DNA of 64,000 nt from Lepus europaeus (taxonomy: Eukaryota; Chordata; Mammalia; Lagomorpha; Leporidae): assembly GCF_033115175.1 (NCBI RefSeq), contig NC_084837.1:69773266-69837265 (forward strand), given 5' to 3'. Numbering within the stretch: position 1 is the first letter of the stretch; every line of letters begins with the position of its first letter. A program made the position numbers and the translations under genes. Below the pieces are notes generated by a model. The model ran no database searches and was not told where the DNA came from. It saw only the letters and a program-made list of their open reading frames with translations. This document shows, in pieces, positions 44,405 to 58,189 of the stretch.

Positions 44405-45757
44405 CAGTGGTAGTTTTAATGTTGCTATTTTGGGACTATAAGTAATGTAGGACCTGCAATTGAGTAATTATAAAATATTTGATGTTTTAATTCTATCACC
44501 CACTGTGTTCTCAAAAACAAGAATACTTGGTGTGAAAAAAGTGATGTACAAAGCATAGAAAAAAGTTCAACTTCAAATGAAAAGCAGTAGTTCTTAGTTT
44601 GAATGAGAAGTAGCAGTATGAACTTACCAGGTTATCTGTTGAAGAGGTAGGGGTGTATGAGTGTTGCAGTAGGAATGTACGCAAGACAGAGTCTCAGAAA
44701 CAATGGCCAATCCAGTGTCAATGATCTCTAGCAGCCCAGGTTCTCAGATGATATTCCTGAAATAATTTCTGCTTGAAAAAAGTAAAGATTTTTGAAGAGA
44801 ATGGCTTATTACATGTATAAGATGAACATGGACCGTCTTCTTATATATCAGATAGTGAGGAAACTATCCAAGACTATTAACATCACCTTGAAGATGCTCA
44901 GAAATCACCTTCAAGTCTTCCATTGGCTAAAAATGAAACAAGTTGAGACTCAAAAAGGCTAACAATTGTAACTGATTGCAACTCTAAAAATACACTTGAA
45001 AATTATCATTTATAATAACTTTAAAACAGAATTGTTTATTTGAGGATGAAAATAAATAACCAATTGTCTTGAGAACTTGTAAATAAAGAGAATGAATCAA
45101 GCATGCCTTTTGTCTTTCTGATAGAAGTTGAGTAGTCCTGGGTATTTAAGAAGTGGACAATAGATAGAATGTTTGTGAATTATTCCAACTAATAAGTTTA
45201 AAAAGTTTTAGAATTAGAATGTCACCCTTCTGCAACTCCCACAGGATCCATGGACCTAGGTAATAAGCACGAGTTGTTGCTCACATTGCAAAAGGAGAGA
45301 TGAATAGATATTGGGTGATTCCTGTGAAAGAAGAAGGCCACGTATGGTCTTTCCGGAGGGAAAAAGCTGAGTCTGATCAAGCGTCTGCATCCAGCTGCTG
45401 GTTTACAAAAATATAGAAACCGAGGAACGTAGCGGACTGTATCGTGAGAACATAGTGATCAAAAATCAGGACTGTGGGAAACTCCATACATCAAATGCCC
45501 TGGGGTTTCCCAACACATTAAGTTACATGGAAAAAAAAAAAGAAGGGAGAACTATAGGCTAAAAGAAACTTCAAAGACTTTTTTTGAAGGCAAGACTAAG
45601 TGATAGTGTCTTAAGAATGCACTCACCTAAAGTTGTAATTATAAAATGTATGATTGTAACTGTAAAAAAAATATATGTAGAGGTTTCTAACAAAAATTGT
45701 TTTTAAGCTGAAAAAAGAGAATATACTTAGTTAGGGAGGGATGATAGACTACTAAAA
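44405..45757 (+). repeat. Probable continuation of the LINE relic
   Basis: A-rich sequence with old L1/HAL1 3'-like words (AGGACTGTGGGAAACTCCAT, GAACTATAGGCTAAAAGAAA). The assignment is weak; no gene seen. Confidence 0.35.
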
Positions 45758-45766
45758 ACACACAAG

Positions 45767-46430
45767 CAAAAGACAGGATTTCATTCATTTCTATGGCTGA
45801 GCAGTATTTCATAATGTATATATACCATATTTTGTTTATCCGATCATCAGCTGATTGTCATCTCGGTTGATTCATTATCTTAGCTATTGTGAATTAAGCC
45901 ACAATGGCATGGGAGTAACTCTTTTTTTGTTGTTGTTTTTTCTTTTTTGTTTTAGTTGTTTTCCTTTTTGTTTTTTTGTTAGATAACTCATTTTTGCAAC
46001 AAAATGGATGCAACTGGAAACCATTATGCTTAGTGAAATAAGCCAGTCTCAAAAATAAAAATATCATATATTTTCTCTGATAGGTGCCAGTTAATATAGA
46101 ATGCAAAAAATGTATAGGAATGAAATGGACATCTTGTGATGTGATTGCCATTTTTAGCCCTTATTTATACTCCGGTGGAACTGTGGTCTTCCTGTTTACT
46201 TGTTGAATATTATGGTTAGTGGTGAATTAAGTCTGTGATTATACAGTGGATTTAAATTATGTCTTTGCAAAAATTGGAGAAAAAAGAAAAGGAAAGAGGG
46301 AGGGAGAGGGGAAGGGAGAGAAATATGAATGATTATCTTCTTAGGATTGTACCTATGAAATCTATCATCTCTATATTTAAAATTTTTTTAAATAAATTTT
46401 AAAAGTATTTGACCAAAAAAAAAAAAAAAA
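45767..46430 (+). repeat. L1 3' end with 5' inversion (twin priming)
   Basis: About 45767-45920 is antisense ORF2 sequence (CTATGGCTGAGCAGTATTTC, TTAGCTATTGTGAATTAAGC). About 45990-46430 is sense (AACAAAATGGATGCAACTGG, GCTTAGTGAAATAAGCCAGT) and runs into poly(A). ACACACAAG at 45758-45766 and 46435-46443 is the likely target duplication. Confidence 0.8.
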
Positions 46431-46443
46431 GCAGACACACAAG

Positions 46444-46797
46444 TATAGGGATATGATGACTGTTGGAAGAGTGGTTATTTTCAGAAAAAGGGTGGGGTTC
46501 AACATAGGCACATGATAGGGCTTCTAGCATGACTGACAAAATTCAGTTGATTGACCTGGAGTATTTACAGGTGAGTTCTTCTAAGAATAAAAATAACAAA
46601 TGATCTTTGTCTATGTTTTATTTTACAATAGAATTTTTAAGATCCTTTTTGCAAAATCAATAAGTGTGTAGAGCAAATCTAATTGGCCTCTTAAATTCTC
46701 TTTTCTTGCTAAATCCATACTTAATTGCATAGTTTGTTGAGGCAAAGGACAGACATTTTCTTGAAATGTGTTTCTAAGAACCATTAGGAGAAAGAAG
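46444..46797. other. Unclassified DNA
   Basis: Nothing recognised. Confidence 0.4.
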
Positions 46798-47190
46798 CAC
46801 TGGGGTGCAGTGGGTTAAGCTGTTGCCTACCATGCTGGCATCCCAGGTCAGAGGGTGACTGCTTGAGTCCTGGCTGCTCTTCTTTCCCTGCTAATGCACC
46901 TAGGAAGGCAACAGATTAAGGCCCAAGTGCTTGTGCCCCTGCCATGCATGTAGGAGACCCGGATGGAGTTCTTGGTGCCTGATTTCTGCCTGGCTGAGCC
47001 CTGGCTGTTGCAGCCATTTGAGGAGTGAAACAGCACATGGAAAATCAATCTCTCTCCCTCCCTCCTTTTCTGTTTTTCCCTCCCTCCTCTCTTCTCCCTC
47101 TCCCTTTTCCCTTCCCTCTCCTGCTCCCCTTCCTCTTCCTCTCCCTCTGCTGCCCTGCCTTTCAAATACATAAATAAAACTTTAAAAATG
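46798..47190 (+). repeat. Old C SINE with long CT tract
   Basis: GGGGTGCAGTGGGTTAAGCT near the head; CCTTTCAAATACATAAATAA tail; about 110 bp of CCCT-rich pyrimidine at 47050-47157. Confidence 0.85.
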
Positions 47191-47765
47191 AACCTTTATA
47201 ATGTAATCAATCAACAAATTCTGACTGAGTACCTGCTGCACGAAGGCACTCCTGCTCCATTGCAGTTGGCTTGTACTTTCAGAAACATGCCCCTTTTCTT
47301 GGGTTAGGTGACAATATACATTGCAAGTTTAGGTTTGAGTGTTTTCTATGGTTGGCATTTGTGTGTGTGTGTGTCTATTATAGTGTGTTTTATGGCATGA
47401 TTGAAGCATTGCTTTGAAGAAGAGAGGGTCATGAGACACTTCCTGCCCTCTTCTAGTTTTAGCCACAGTTTGTACCACGGCCACAGTCCAGTGGTCCAGG
47501 GTGCTGCTTCCTGTAGGATTCAACAGCTGGGACTTTGCTTGTTGAGAATCTGATGTTGCTGGGTTCCACTTGGGTGATTCATCACCCTAGTTACACAACC
47601 ACATCATATGTCTGGGTATTTAGTTCCTAGAAATGATCATTTCAGAGAGGTTTACAATGCATTTCCCAGAAAACGGGGTGGGGAGATGTTTGAGAATTTT
47701 TACCAACCCAAGATCACAAACATCAGGAAGCAACCTACTGGTTTCCACCAGATAAATCTAGTTTC
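47191..47765. other. Unclassified DNA
   Basis: A short antisense L2-like word at 47205-47250 and a GT repeat at about 47358-47372. No gene seen. Confidence 0.4.
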
Positions 47766-48085
47766 TTTTTTAAAATATTTATTTATATATTTGAAACACA
47801 GAGTTACAGAGAGAGAAAATAATATCTTCTAACTACTGGTTCACTCCCCAAATGGTTGCGATGACCAGAGGTAGGCCAGGCTGAAGCCAGGATCCATGAG
47901 TTTCACCCAGGTCTCTCACATGGGTGGCAGAGGGGCAAGTACTTTGGCCATCTTCTGCTGCTTTCCCAGACACATTAGTAGGGAGCTGGATCAGAGCAGA
48001 GCAGCTGAGATTCAAACTGGTGCCTATATGAGATGCCAACATTGCAGGCAGTGGCTTAACCTGGTGTACCACAATGCCAGCCCCT
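47766..48085 (-). repeat. C SINE, older
   Basis: Antisense; AAAATATTTATTTATATATT tail side, CACAATGCCAGCCCC head side. Confidence 0.9.
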
Positions 48086-48254
48086 AAACCTGGTTTCTAA
48101 ATCTAAAACTTAACATGCACATTTATTTTATGCTTTTTCTGCAAGAGAATTGTGAAAGTTGCAAAGCTACAAAATTCCATTCTAACTTAAAACTCTAGTG
48201 TTACAATCAAGAGTAGAATAAATAATAAAAGATTAGATACATAAGAATTGTGTA

Positions 48255-48455
48255 TGTGTCAGAGGCTGTTCTAAATATATTACAACCATTCATTTAAGTA
48301 ATCCTCACCATAACCCTGCTTGACAAATAGTAGAACAGAGGAGTAGAGAGATTTAGTAACTTGCTCAAGGTCATGGAGCTACTAAGTAGTAGTGCTGGGA
48401 CTGGTACCATGTCATCTGGCTCCTTGTGTCTGTTAGCCACAGGTTACTACCCTGT
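48255..48455 (-). repeat. MIR SINE, antisense
   Basis: GTAATCCTCACCATAACCCT, AGTAACTTGCTCAAGGTCAT and ATGTCATCTGGCTCCTTGTG follow the antisense MIR order. Confidence 0.8.
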
Positions 48456-48949
48456 CTCAAGTTCTTAGCAAATCTCCTAAATGCGAGAGTAGGGAAGACA
48501 ATGGTCTATATTTGAACACTACCTGGATTGTCAAATTGCATTTTAGGTAGCTTTCTGGAAGGAAACACAACCAATTAATGACCAAAGAGCATCCACTCTA
48601 CCTCCATAGTATTTATTGGAAGCTATGGACTTTTCTCCATTCCTGTTGCCAATGCCTTAGTTCAAGCCCCCCCCCCTTTTTTTTTTTGCTAAATTATTGT
48701 AGTTGCTTCCAAACTGACCTTCTTGCCCCCAGCCCTACCTGGCTGTCACAAAACAGAAACATAAAAAGACACCAAGCAAGCCAAAGAATGTGCTATATGT
48801 CCACTAGCCCCAACAGCTGCTAAGAACAAGATCAGCAGAGAGAAAGAGGAAAGCAGTTGCAAACCCAGGTCTTCACAGATCTGGGGAAAATTGACAGCAG
48901 AACCAATTTACAAGACCTTGAATGAAACCATGCCTTTGCATAGAGTGCA
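48456..48949. other. SLC24A5 upstream DNA, unclassified
   Basis: No repeat recognised except a C11/T11 homopolymer pair at about 48668-48689. Confidence 0.4.
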
Positions 48950-49222
48950 AACTGCTTGAGTCCATCCTCAGGGACTATGGGCCACATGAATAGCTATAGA
49001 CAATGCTTGTCTGCCCTCCTCCCTAACTCCTCCAGCCTCTCTGGGCTTGGGTCTCCTGATTAGAGAAACTTGGCTGCTCCAAACCTCCTCTGTCTTGTGC
49101 TGGCCCCCTAAGATATGCCCTGGGCAGGGCACTGGGCAGGAAGGCGACTCCTCACATGATCCAGCTTAATCCTCCTTTTCTCCCTCCGTGAAGCTGAACA
49201 CTGCGGCAGAAGCACGGCAGGA
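48950..49222 (+). promoter_or_regulatory. SLC24A5: Presumptive SLC24A5 proximal promoter and 5' UTR
   Basis: The DNA directly upstream of the SLC24A5 start codon has no TATA box in a useful position. It carries an E-box CACATG at 48983-48988 and a perfect extended E-box TCACATGA at 49152-49159, 64-71 bp before the ATG. MITF and the related TFE factors prefer CACATG/CACGTG with a flanking T and A (established). MITF drives many melanocyte genes, so this site is a natural candidate for pigment-cell expression. The transcription start cannot be fixed from sequence alone. Confidence 0.6.
49152..49159. promoter_or_regulatory. MITF/TFE-type E-box TCACATGA
   Basis: Palindrome-like M-box core with both preferred flanks, close to the SLC24A5 ATG. 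Motif only; binding not shown. Confidence 0.55.
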
Positions 49223-49343
49223 ATGCAGAAAAAAGGGGGCTCCCCATGGGCAAGAAGGGCCCTGCTGCTTGGCATCTTCTGGGCCGTCCAATACCTGCCT
49301 CTTCCAGGGGCCTCTCTGCCCCAGCGCCTCCCGAGGGCCACAG
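49223..49343 (+). CDS. SLC24A5: SLC24A5 exon 1 (NCKX5 residues 1-40, partial gene)
   Basis: Encodes [20 protein letters not shown] and continues to ...LPQRLPRAT before a phase-1 donor (ACA-G|GTAAGTG). This is the N-terminus of NCKX5, the potassium-dependent sodium/calcium exchanger 5 of melanosome precursor and trans-Golgi membranes, needed for normal melanin production. The match in order and length to the human protein is clear: [19 protein letters not shown], with the junction codon at residue 41. Residues 13-28 are hydrophobic and act as the signal/first membrane segment typical of the SLC24 family. The ATG at 49223 is chosen because the start, length and exon end agree with human SLC24A5. 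An in-frame ATG further upstream was not needed. No stop or frameshift is present. Confidence 0.93.
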
Positions 49344-51329
<1,986 letters not shown>

Positions 51330-51886
51330 TTATTTTGTTACACTGTTGCTGATTTTAGTAGATCAGATTAAATTATTTAGTTGACTTCGATTAGTTAAAT
51401 ACAAGAAAAATTGGAAGTGCAGAGCACTTACATTTCACCACTCAGACCCCCACAGTTACCATTCTGTGTAAGTTCTTTCAGTTGTTTGGATCTTGCTATA
51501 TGTAGTTTGGGACCTTTCCTTTTCCTAATAGTGCACACATTTTCCCATGTCATTAATCTTCAAATATATGATTTTTGTGTTAGAATGATAGTGTATGATT
51601 CTATAAATAATTTTAGTGTATAGTATTGTTTCTTATATCTGATAGGTACTTAGTACCTTTTCATAATTTTTAAAACTATTAATCCCATTGGACATCTGAA
51701 TTTTTTTAGCTACACTTTCGTCCACACTTGCATAAACTCTTTGCTCGCCTCTCTGATCATTGCCTGATTAAGAAGGAGAGCAGTACATATTTTAAGACTT
51801 ACAATATGTATCGCCAAAAAAGCAGTCCATGAAGGATGTGGCAATTTATATCTCCATAATATAGCAGTTTCCACTCCAGAAAACTC
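51330..51886 (-). repeat. Old L1, antisense (left part)
   Basis: CACATTTTCCCATGTCATTA, ATCCCATTGGACATCTGAAT and TGCATAAACTCTTTGCTC resemble antisense L1 3' ORF2. Confidence 0.5.
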
Positions 51887-51948
51887 TAAACAGTGTTTTT
51901 GTTTTTTGGGGTTTTTTTGTTTGTTTGTTTGTTTTTGACAGGCAGAGT

Positions 51949-51984
<36 letters not shown>

Positions 51985-52262
51985 TCTTCCTTCTGCTGGT
52001 TCACCCCTCAAATGGCCCCTACGTCCGGCGCTGTGCCAATCCGAGGCCAGGAGCCAGGTGCTTCTCCTGGTCTCCCAAGTGGGTGCAGGGCCCAAGGACT
52101 TGGGCCATCCTCCACTGCCTTCCCAGGCCACAGCAGAGAGCTGGACTGGAAGAGGAGCAACCGGGACAGAACCAGTGCCCCAACTAGGACTAGAACCTGG
52201 TGTGCCGGCGCCGCAGGCGGAGGATTAGCCTAGTGAGCTGCGGCGCCAGTTTAAACAGTGTT
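51887..52262 (-). repeat. C SINE, young type, with 11-bp target duplication
   Basis: SINE body 51898-52251, including a (GA)n tract at about 51951-51980. TAAACAGTGTT is repeated at 51887-51897 and 52252-52262. Confidence 0.96.
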
Positions 52263-52302
52263 ATTTTAAATATATTTGATCGACTTAAAATGAAATTTCA
52301 TT

Positions 52303-52401
52303 TTTTTAAGACTTATTTATTTTACTTGAAAGAGTTACACAGAGAGAGAGGGAGAGGGAGAAGGAGAGGGAGAGGGAGAGGGAGAGGGAGAGGGAGAGGG
52401 A

Positions 52402-52446
<45 letters not shown>

Positions 52447-52704
52447 GTCTTCCATCCGATGGTTCACTCCCCAATTGGCCGCAATGGCCAGTGCTGTGCC
52501 GATCTAAAGCCAGGAGCCAGGAGCTTCTTCCAGGTCTCCCATGCAGGTGCAGGGGCCCAAGGGCTTGGGCCATCCTCCACTGCTTTCCCAGGCCACAGTA
52601 GAGAGCTGGATAGGAAGTGGAGCAGCCGGGACAGGAACTGGCACCCATATGGGATGCCAGCACTGCAGGCGGTGGCTTTACCTGCTATGCCACAGCGCCT
52701 GCCC
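52303..52704 (-). repeat. C SINE with expanded GGGAGA/GA array
   Basis: Antisense element whose purine tract (52339-52446) has grown to about 108 bp: GGGAGA hexamers followed by pure GA. The 133-codon frame here is built on this array. Confidence 0.94.
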
Positions 52705-53094
52705 CTGAACTTCATTTTATAAAATTTGTATTTATCTTGTTATTCATGAAGTTGAACATTTTATATATGTTTATCAAACTTACAGTTTTGCTTTAGTACT
52801 TTTTTGTCCAGGGTCTATATATTGAGGGACATTGTCTTTTTGTCATTGATTTCCGAAACTTTTAAAAAACATATAAGGATATTAGCCCTTTACTATATAA
52901 TTTTATATCATATGCCGTTTCATGGCTTTTTTCCTTTTGCATTTTTTGTGTTTATCATATTGAAGTTAGATATTTTAAAGTAAATTTATAAACCCTCCCC
53001 AATATGACTCACCTTTTAATCTTATAACTAGGTCAGAAAAATTATCATATTTTCTCCTACTTACAGTGATTTTTTAAAATATACTTATTCTTTT
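52705..53094 (-). repeat. Old L1, antisense (right part)
   Basis: GGATATTAGCCCTTTACTAT and TTGTCTTTTTGTCATTGATT are the antisense of the L1 ORF2 3' segment. Confidence 0.7.
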
Positions 53095-53763
53095 CCTTAA
53101 AGATTTACTTATTTTATTTGAAAGTCAGAGTTACACAAAGAGAAAAGGAGAGGCAGAGAGAGAGAGGTCTTCCATCTGCTGGTTCACTCCCCAGTTGGTC
53201 ACAATGGCTGGAGCTGCACTGATCCTAAGCCAGGATCCTGGAGCTTCTTCCTGGTCTCCCATGAGGGTGCAGAGGCCCAAGGACTTGGGCCATCTTCTAC
53301 TGCTTTCCTAGGCCATAGCAGAGAGCTGGATCAGAAGTGGAGCAGCGGGGCCGGCGCCTTGGCTCATTTGGTTAATCTTCCTCCTGTGGCGCTGGCACCT
53401 TGGGGCGCCAGATTCTGTCCTGGTTGCTCCTCTTCCAGTCCAGCTCTCTGCTGTGGCCCGGGAGGGCAGTGGAGGATGGTCCAAGTGCTTGGGCCCTGCA
53501 CCCCATGGGAGACCAGGAGAAGCACCTGGCTCCTGACTAGATCGGCGCAGTATGGGCCATAGTGGCCATTTGGGGAGTGAGCCAATGGAAGGAAGATCTT
53601 TCTGTCTGTCTTTCTCTCTCACTGTCTATAACTCTACCTGTCAAATAAATTTTTTTTAAAAATTTTAAAAAAAAGAAGTGGAACAGCCGGAACTCGAACC
53701 GGAGCCCATATGGGATACTGGCACTGCAGGCGGCTTTACCCGCTACACCACAGTGCCACCCCG
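53095..53763 (-). repeat. C SINE interrupted by a younger C SINE
   Basis: Antisense copy split into 53095-53346 and 53674-53763 (head CACAGTGCCACCCC). Confidence 0.93.
53347..53673 (+). repeat. Younger C SINE nested in the opposite orientation
   Basis: GGCCGGCGCCTTGGCTCATT head; TGTCAAATAAATTTTTTT tail. AGAAGTGG(A)(G/A)CAGC at 53333-53346 and 53674-53687 is the target duplication, with one mismatch. Confidence 0.95.
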
Positions 53764-53957
53764 TAACATTTATTTATTCTAATAATAATTTGGCTTGCTA
53801 TAGCATACAATGGTACTTTTCCCAAAAGCTGGTCAATTTTCATATACAAAGTTCATATATATATGTGTTTCTATTGTTTCAGCCCTACTAATATATTTAT
53901 TCATTCTACTGTCAATACTACACATATAATTAGAAAAATGTTAATCATAGAAAACAA

Positions 53958-54322
53958 AGAAATTTAAATTTTTTTTTTTTGACAGGCAGAGTGGACAGTG
54001 AGAGAGAGAGACAGAGAGAAAGGTCTTCCTTTTGCCGTTGGTTCACCCTCCAATGGCCGCCGCGGTAGCGCGCTGCGGCCGGCGCACCGCGCTGTTCCGA
54101 TGGAAGGAGCCAGGTGCTTCTCCTGGTCTCCCATGGGGTGCAGGGCCCAAGCACTTGGGCCATCCTCCACTGCACTCCCTGGCCACAGCAGAGAGCTGGC
54201 CTGGAAGAGGGGCAACCGGGACAGGATCGGTGCCCCGACCGGGACTAGAACCCGGTGTGCCGGCGCCGCAAGGCGGAGGATTAGCCTGTTGAGCCACGGC
54301 ACCGGACAGAAATTTAAATTTT
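53958..54322 (-). repeat. Young C SINE with 15-bp target duplication
   Basis: SINE body 53973-54307. AGAAATTTAAATTTT is repeated at 53958-53972 and 54308-54322. Confidence 0.97.
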
Positions 54323-54940
54323 AATCTGTTATATCAGTTTCCAGTGATTCCACTGCATGAAGGCACAATTCAAAGAATAAATCTGTCAATTTTGTTTTTA
54401 AGAATTGTCTTGGTTAAAAAAAAAAATTAAAAAACATTGCTAGCCTTGCAGAATGAACTACTGCATGAACATTTAGATTATGAATTAGAACTAATCTTCA
54501 TTAAATGATATGTATGTAATAATGACTTCCACTGGAGGAATCACTGTGAAACACCGTCAGCAGACCTGCATTTCTCGGATGATTCACTCTGCCCTGAAAT
54601 ATGATAGAGTAGCTCTTATGGATGTGTGATTGATGGATGCCTGTGCCACTGTCAGACCTTCTTCAGCTGTTAAGAATTGACCCCCGTCTTGAATATCGAA
54701 AATACTGGCAACAGAAAGAAATAGAAATAGTGCTAGCTCGATTCGTTATAAATGCCTATAAATTAATTCTGTCATTTCCCTTTTCAAGGTCTAGCATGGT
54801 CTTCATTTAAATTACGACATGAGCAATAAAAAAACAATTCCCCTGCAATTTGTTTACATCCCCCGAAACTGGCTTAGGAAAAATCTGCAAATTCATTGCA
54901 TTTCCCCATAGGCCCTTCATGAACTTGAGTTGTAACCGTT
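54323..54940. other. Intronic, unclassified
   Basis: No exon or repeat recognised. Confidence 0.4.
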
Positions 54941-55003
54941 CCACCCATTTTTTATTTTTAAGATTTATTTATTTATTTGAAAGAGTTACACAGAGAGAGA
55001 AGG

Positions 55004-55034
<31 letters not shown>

Positions 55035-55303
55035 GTCTTCCATCAGCTGGTTTACTCCCCAAGTGGCTGCAACGACAGGAGCTGCGTGGATCCGAAGCCA
55101 GGAGCCAGGAGCTTCTTCCTGGTCTCCCATGCAGGTGCAGGGGCCCAAGGACTTGGACCATCTTCTACTGCTTTCCCAGGCCATAGCAGAGAGCTGGATA
55201 GGAAGTGGAATAGCCATGTCTCGAACTGGCGCCCATATGGGATGCTGGCACTGTAGGCAGCAGCTTTACCCGCTATACCTCAGCTCCAGCCCCCACCCAT
55301 TTT
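54941..55303 (-). repeat. C SINE with 11-bp target duplication
   Basis: SINE body 54952-55292. CCACCCATTTT is repeated at 54941-54951 and 55293-55303. Confidence 0.96.
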
Positions 55304-55351
55304 GTCAATTAGCAATGATTAGTATAACCTTCAAAGCAGTTTAATGTACTT

Positions 55352-55434
55352 TGGTGTTAGTTTTTGTTTTTGTTTTTGTTTTTGTTTTGTTTTGTTTGTT
55401 TGTTTGTTTGTTTTTGACAGGCAGAGTGGATAGT

Positions 55435-55470
<36 letters not shown>

Positions 55471-55762
55471 TCTTCCTTTTTGCCGTCGGTTCACCCTCCA
55501 ATGGTCGCTGCGGCCGGTGCATCGCGCTGATCCGAAGCCAGGAGCCAGGTGCTTCTCCTGGTCTCCCATGTGGGTGCAGGGCCCAAGCACTTGGGCCATC
55601 CTCCACTGCCTTCCCGGGCCATAGCAGAGAGCTGGCCTGGAAGAGGGGCAACCGGGATAGAATCCAGTGCCCCAGCCGGGACTAGAACCCGGTGTGCCGG
55701 TGCCAAAAGACGGAGGATTAGCCTGTTAAGCCATAGCGCCGGCCTGGTGTTAGTTTTTGTTT
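55352..55762 (-). repeat. Young C SINE with 18-bp target duplication
   Basis: SINE body 55370-55744 with an irregular GTTTTT/GTTT tail (55370-55415). TGGTGTTAGTTTTTGTTT is repeated exactly at 55352-55369 and 55745-55762. Confidence 0.97.
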
Positions 55763-55799
55763 ACTCATCAGCTATTTATAATGCAATAAATATAGAAAA

Positions 55800-55915
55800 C
55801 CAAGCATTAGCAGGATTCAAGAGCAGAGCCAGGACTCAGACCCCACGCACTCTGATTTAGCATGCTGGCACCTCAAGCTGTGTCTTAACCACTATGCCAA
55901 ATACCTACCCCCACC
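55800..55915 (-). repeat. Old C SINE head fragment
   Basis: GAGCCAGGACTCAGACCCCA and CTTAACCACTATGCCAAATA; only the head part remains. Confidence 0.7.
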
Positions 55916-56379
55916 AAAATATATAAATATATGACAGAATATATAAAATACCCATCTTAACTTCAGAGGACATATACTGCAAAATAAAAAGAATACACTG
56001 AATTATTTATGAAAAACCAGCTTAGACTTCTGGTGATCCAACCGGGGGCTCTAAATGTTTGTTACAGAAACAGAGGCTGAGAGAGACAAAAATTGAGAGG
56101 ATTCCAAATAAGGAAGAAAGGGGAACCTCAGTGGTCCCTGGTCATTTGTGTACACCTGATTCAAGGAGCTTTTCTAAGATTCCCAGGCATGGGTTGTGAA
56201 GTTAGTCACACTGCCCACTAGCCGTACCTGTTGCCTGAGGTTTTCCCTCTTTTTCTGCATTTCTACAGTGTTATACTTGCTGAATGGTCCGTGACAATGC
56301 TGAGAATCCCCAGGGAGCTGGAGGGGGAATACACCATGCCAGCAGGTGCTCCAGGCCCCATCCTACTGTAGTGAAATGA
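55916..56379. other. Intronic, unclassified
   Basis: No exon or repeat recognised. Confidence 0.4.
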
Positions 56380-56600
56380 CACAACTTAAATCTAAATCTG
56401 AGTTCCGCCATTTGTGAACTTTGTGACCTTAGGCAAAATGCTTAACTTCTCTGCCCAAGCTATCTCAACTGTGAAACAGGATAATTGTAATGCTTAATTC
56501 ATAGATCTGTGTGCTGAATACGTGAGGAAATACCAGTGAACTGCTTACAAGTTCCTAACACATAGGAGACATCCAAACGGAATACTCGTTATTACATAAG
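56380..56600 (+). repeat. MIR SINE
   Basis: GAGTTCCGCCATTTGTGAAC, TTTGTGACCTTAGGCAAAAT, AACTTCTCTGCCCAAGC and AAACAGGATAATTGTAATGC follow the MIR order on the + strand. Confidence 0.8.
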
Positions 56601-56867
56601 AGCAAAGGTTAGGAGAGAAGGAAGTGGAGAAGGTGAATGAGCCAAGTCGATATTAGAATGTGTGGAGCAAATGCCAAATCTACGGTGCATTTGCGAGGGC
56701 TTGAAACTCAAGTTTAAGGTAGATAAAAGGCAATTTCCATTACAGAAAGTAGGAAGTAAACTTATGAAACCCCATTCTTTTACTTTATCTAATAATCCAT
56801 CTTTATGCCTTAAGTATCTCTGTAACATTCTGTTTAAAATTTCATTTCTGTGTGTGTGTGTGTGTGT

Positions 56868-57160
56868 TCTAAGATTTATTTATTTGAAAGGCAGGGTAGC
56901 AGAGAGAAAGGGAGAGACAGAGAGATTTTCCATCCCCTGGTCCACTCCCCAGATGGCAGCAACAGGCCAGAAACCAGCAGCTTCATCTAGATCTCCCACG
57001 GATGGCAGGGGCCACACACTTGGGCACCATAAGCTGCTTTTCCTGGGTTGATTGGCAGGGAACTGTATTGGATGTGGAGCAGCCAGGGTTCAGACTGGTA
57101 CTCATATGGGATGCTGGCATCCCAGACAGCAGCTTAACCGGTGGCACCACAATGCTGGCC
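56868..57160 (-). repeat. C SINE, older
   Basis: Antisense; AAGATTTATTTATTTGAAAG to CACCACAATGCTGGCC. A short TG repeat lies just before it. Confidence 0.9.
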
Positions 57161-58189
57161 TCTCATTTCTTTTACATCAGTATCTATACCTTTTTAGTCC
57201 ATCCTTAGCAATCTGCTATTATTCAAAAGATTCCTTTAAAGTCACATTTAAATGTAAATACCATATAAATTTGAATATAATATAAACTATATTTACTTAA
57301 AGCCAAAATAGGACTATTACCTCTTTTCTCTGTAAGCAGTTTGTTTTTAGAAACCTAAAACTTTAAAATAAAATGAAAACAAAATGTCTTTTGGATATGT
57401 ATCAGAGGTTTCAGAGATACTGAACAGTGTCTACAGCAGATTTTTTAAAAATTTGTTTCAAGCTCTCTACATAGAAAACTCCCAGAATCCCTCAAACTGA
57501 TCACTCGATATGGCCCAAATTCCATAATAAGCTGTGAAACATTTTTTTTAAAGATTTTTAATATATTACTCAACGAGAAATTCCAATCCCTCCACCATGC
57601 TGATCGCTTTGAGTTACAACATGTATTTCACTTAAGTGAAAACAGTCTCAGTACCATTTGGGGAGAAACACAGTTCAATAAAATAATTACTTTTTTATTT
57701 AAAAATGATTTTCCCTCAGTGCTTTAAACTAATATTTGCTTATGTTCTACTCTGTGTGTCAGAAATAGACAATAAGAAAAAACTGCACACTTCAATTCCA
57801 GGTGGAGTCAGTTCTAAACTGAAAAAATTGGGAGTCAAAGTTCTCCTTGAGTATGGCATTTGGATAGCCTATCGTTTCAGGGGATTGTTTGGGCCTTAAT
57901 CCTCATGAAATTTACAGAGGCAAAGCCTTCCCCAAGAACAAAGACACTGAGACTAGTGCTCCCTCTTAAGGGCATTTCATCCTCTTTGTTGTTCTTTTCT
58001 CTTTTATTTAAATTGTGGACCCCTTGGATTGCATCTAAATCTACACCAAGTGGATGGCTCTAACAAGTGCTAAGTAGTCTGTGTATTAGCAAGATGCTAC
58101 TGCAGGAACAAGCACTGATAGTAGTGGTAAGAAGAATAAAGCTATGTGTTAATTTCTTCACTTTACCAGCATGGATAACAGAACAGCTC
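57161..58189. other. Intronic, unclassified
   Basis: AT-rich; no exon or repeat recognised. Confidence 0.4.

Noticed and set aside
52200-52601. 133-codon Arg/Gly/Glu-rich frame
   Set aside because: Encoded by the GGGAGA/GA simple repeat in a SINE.
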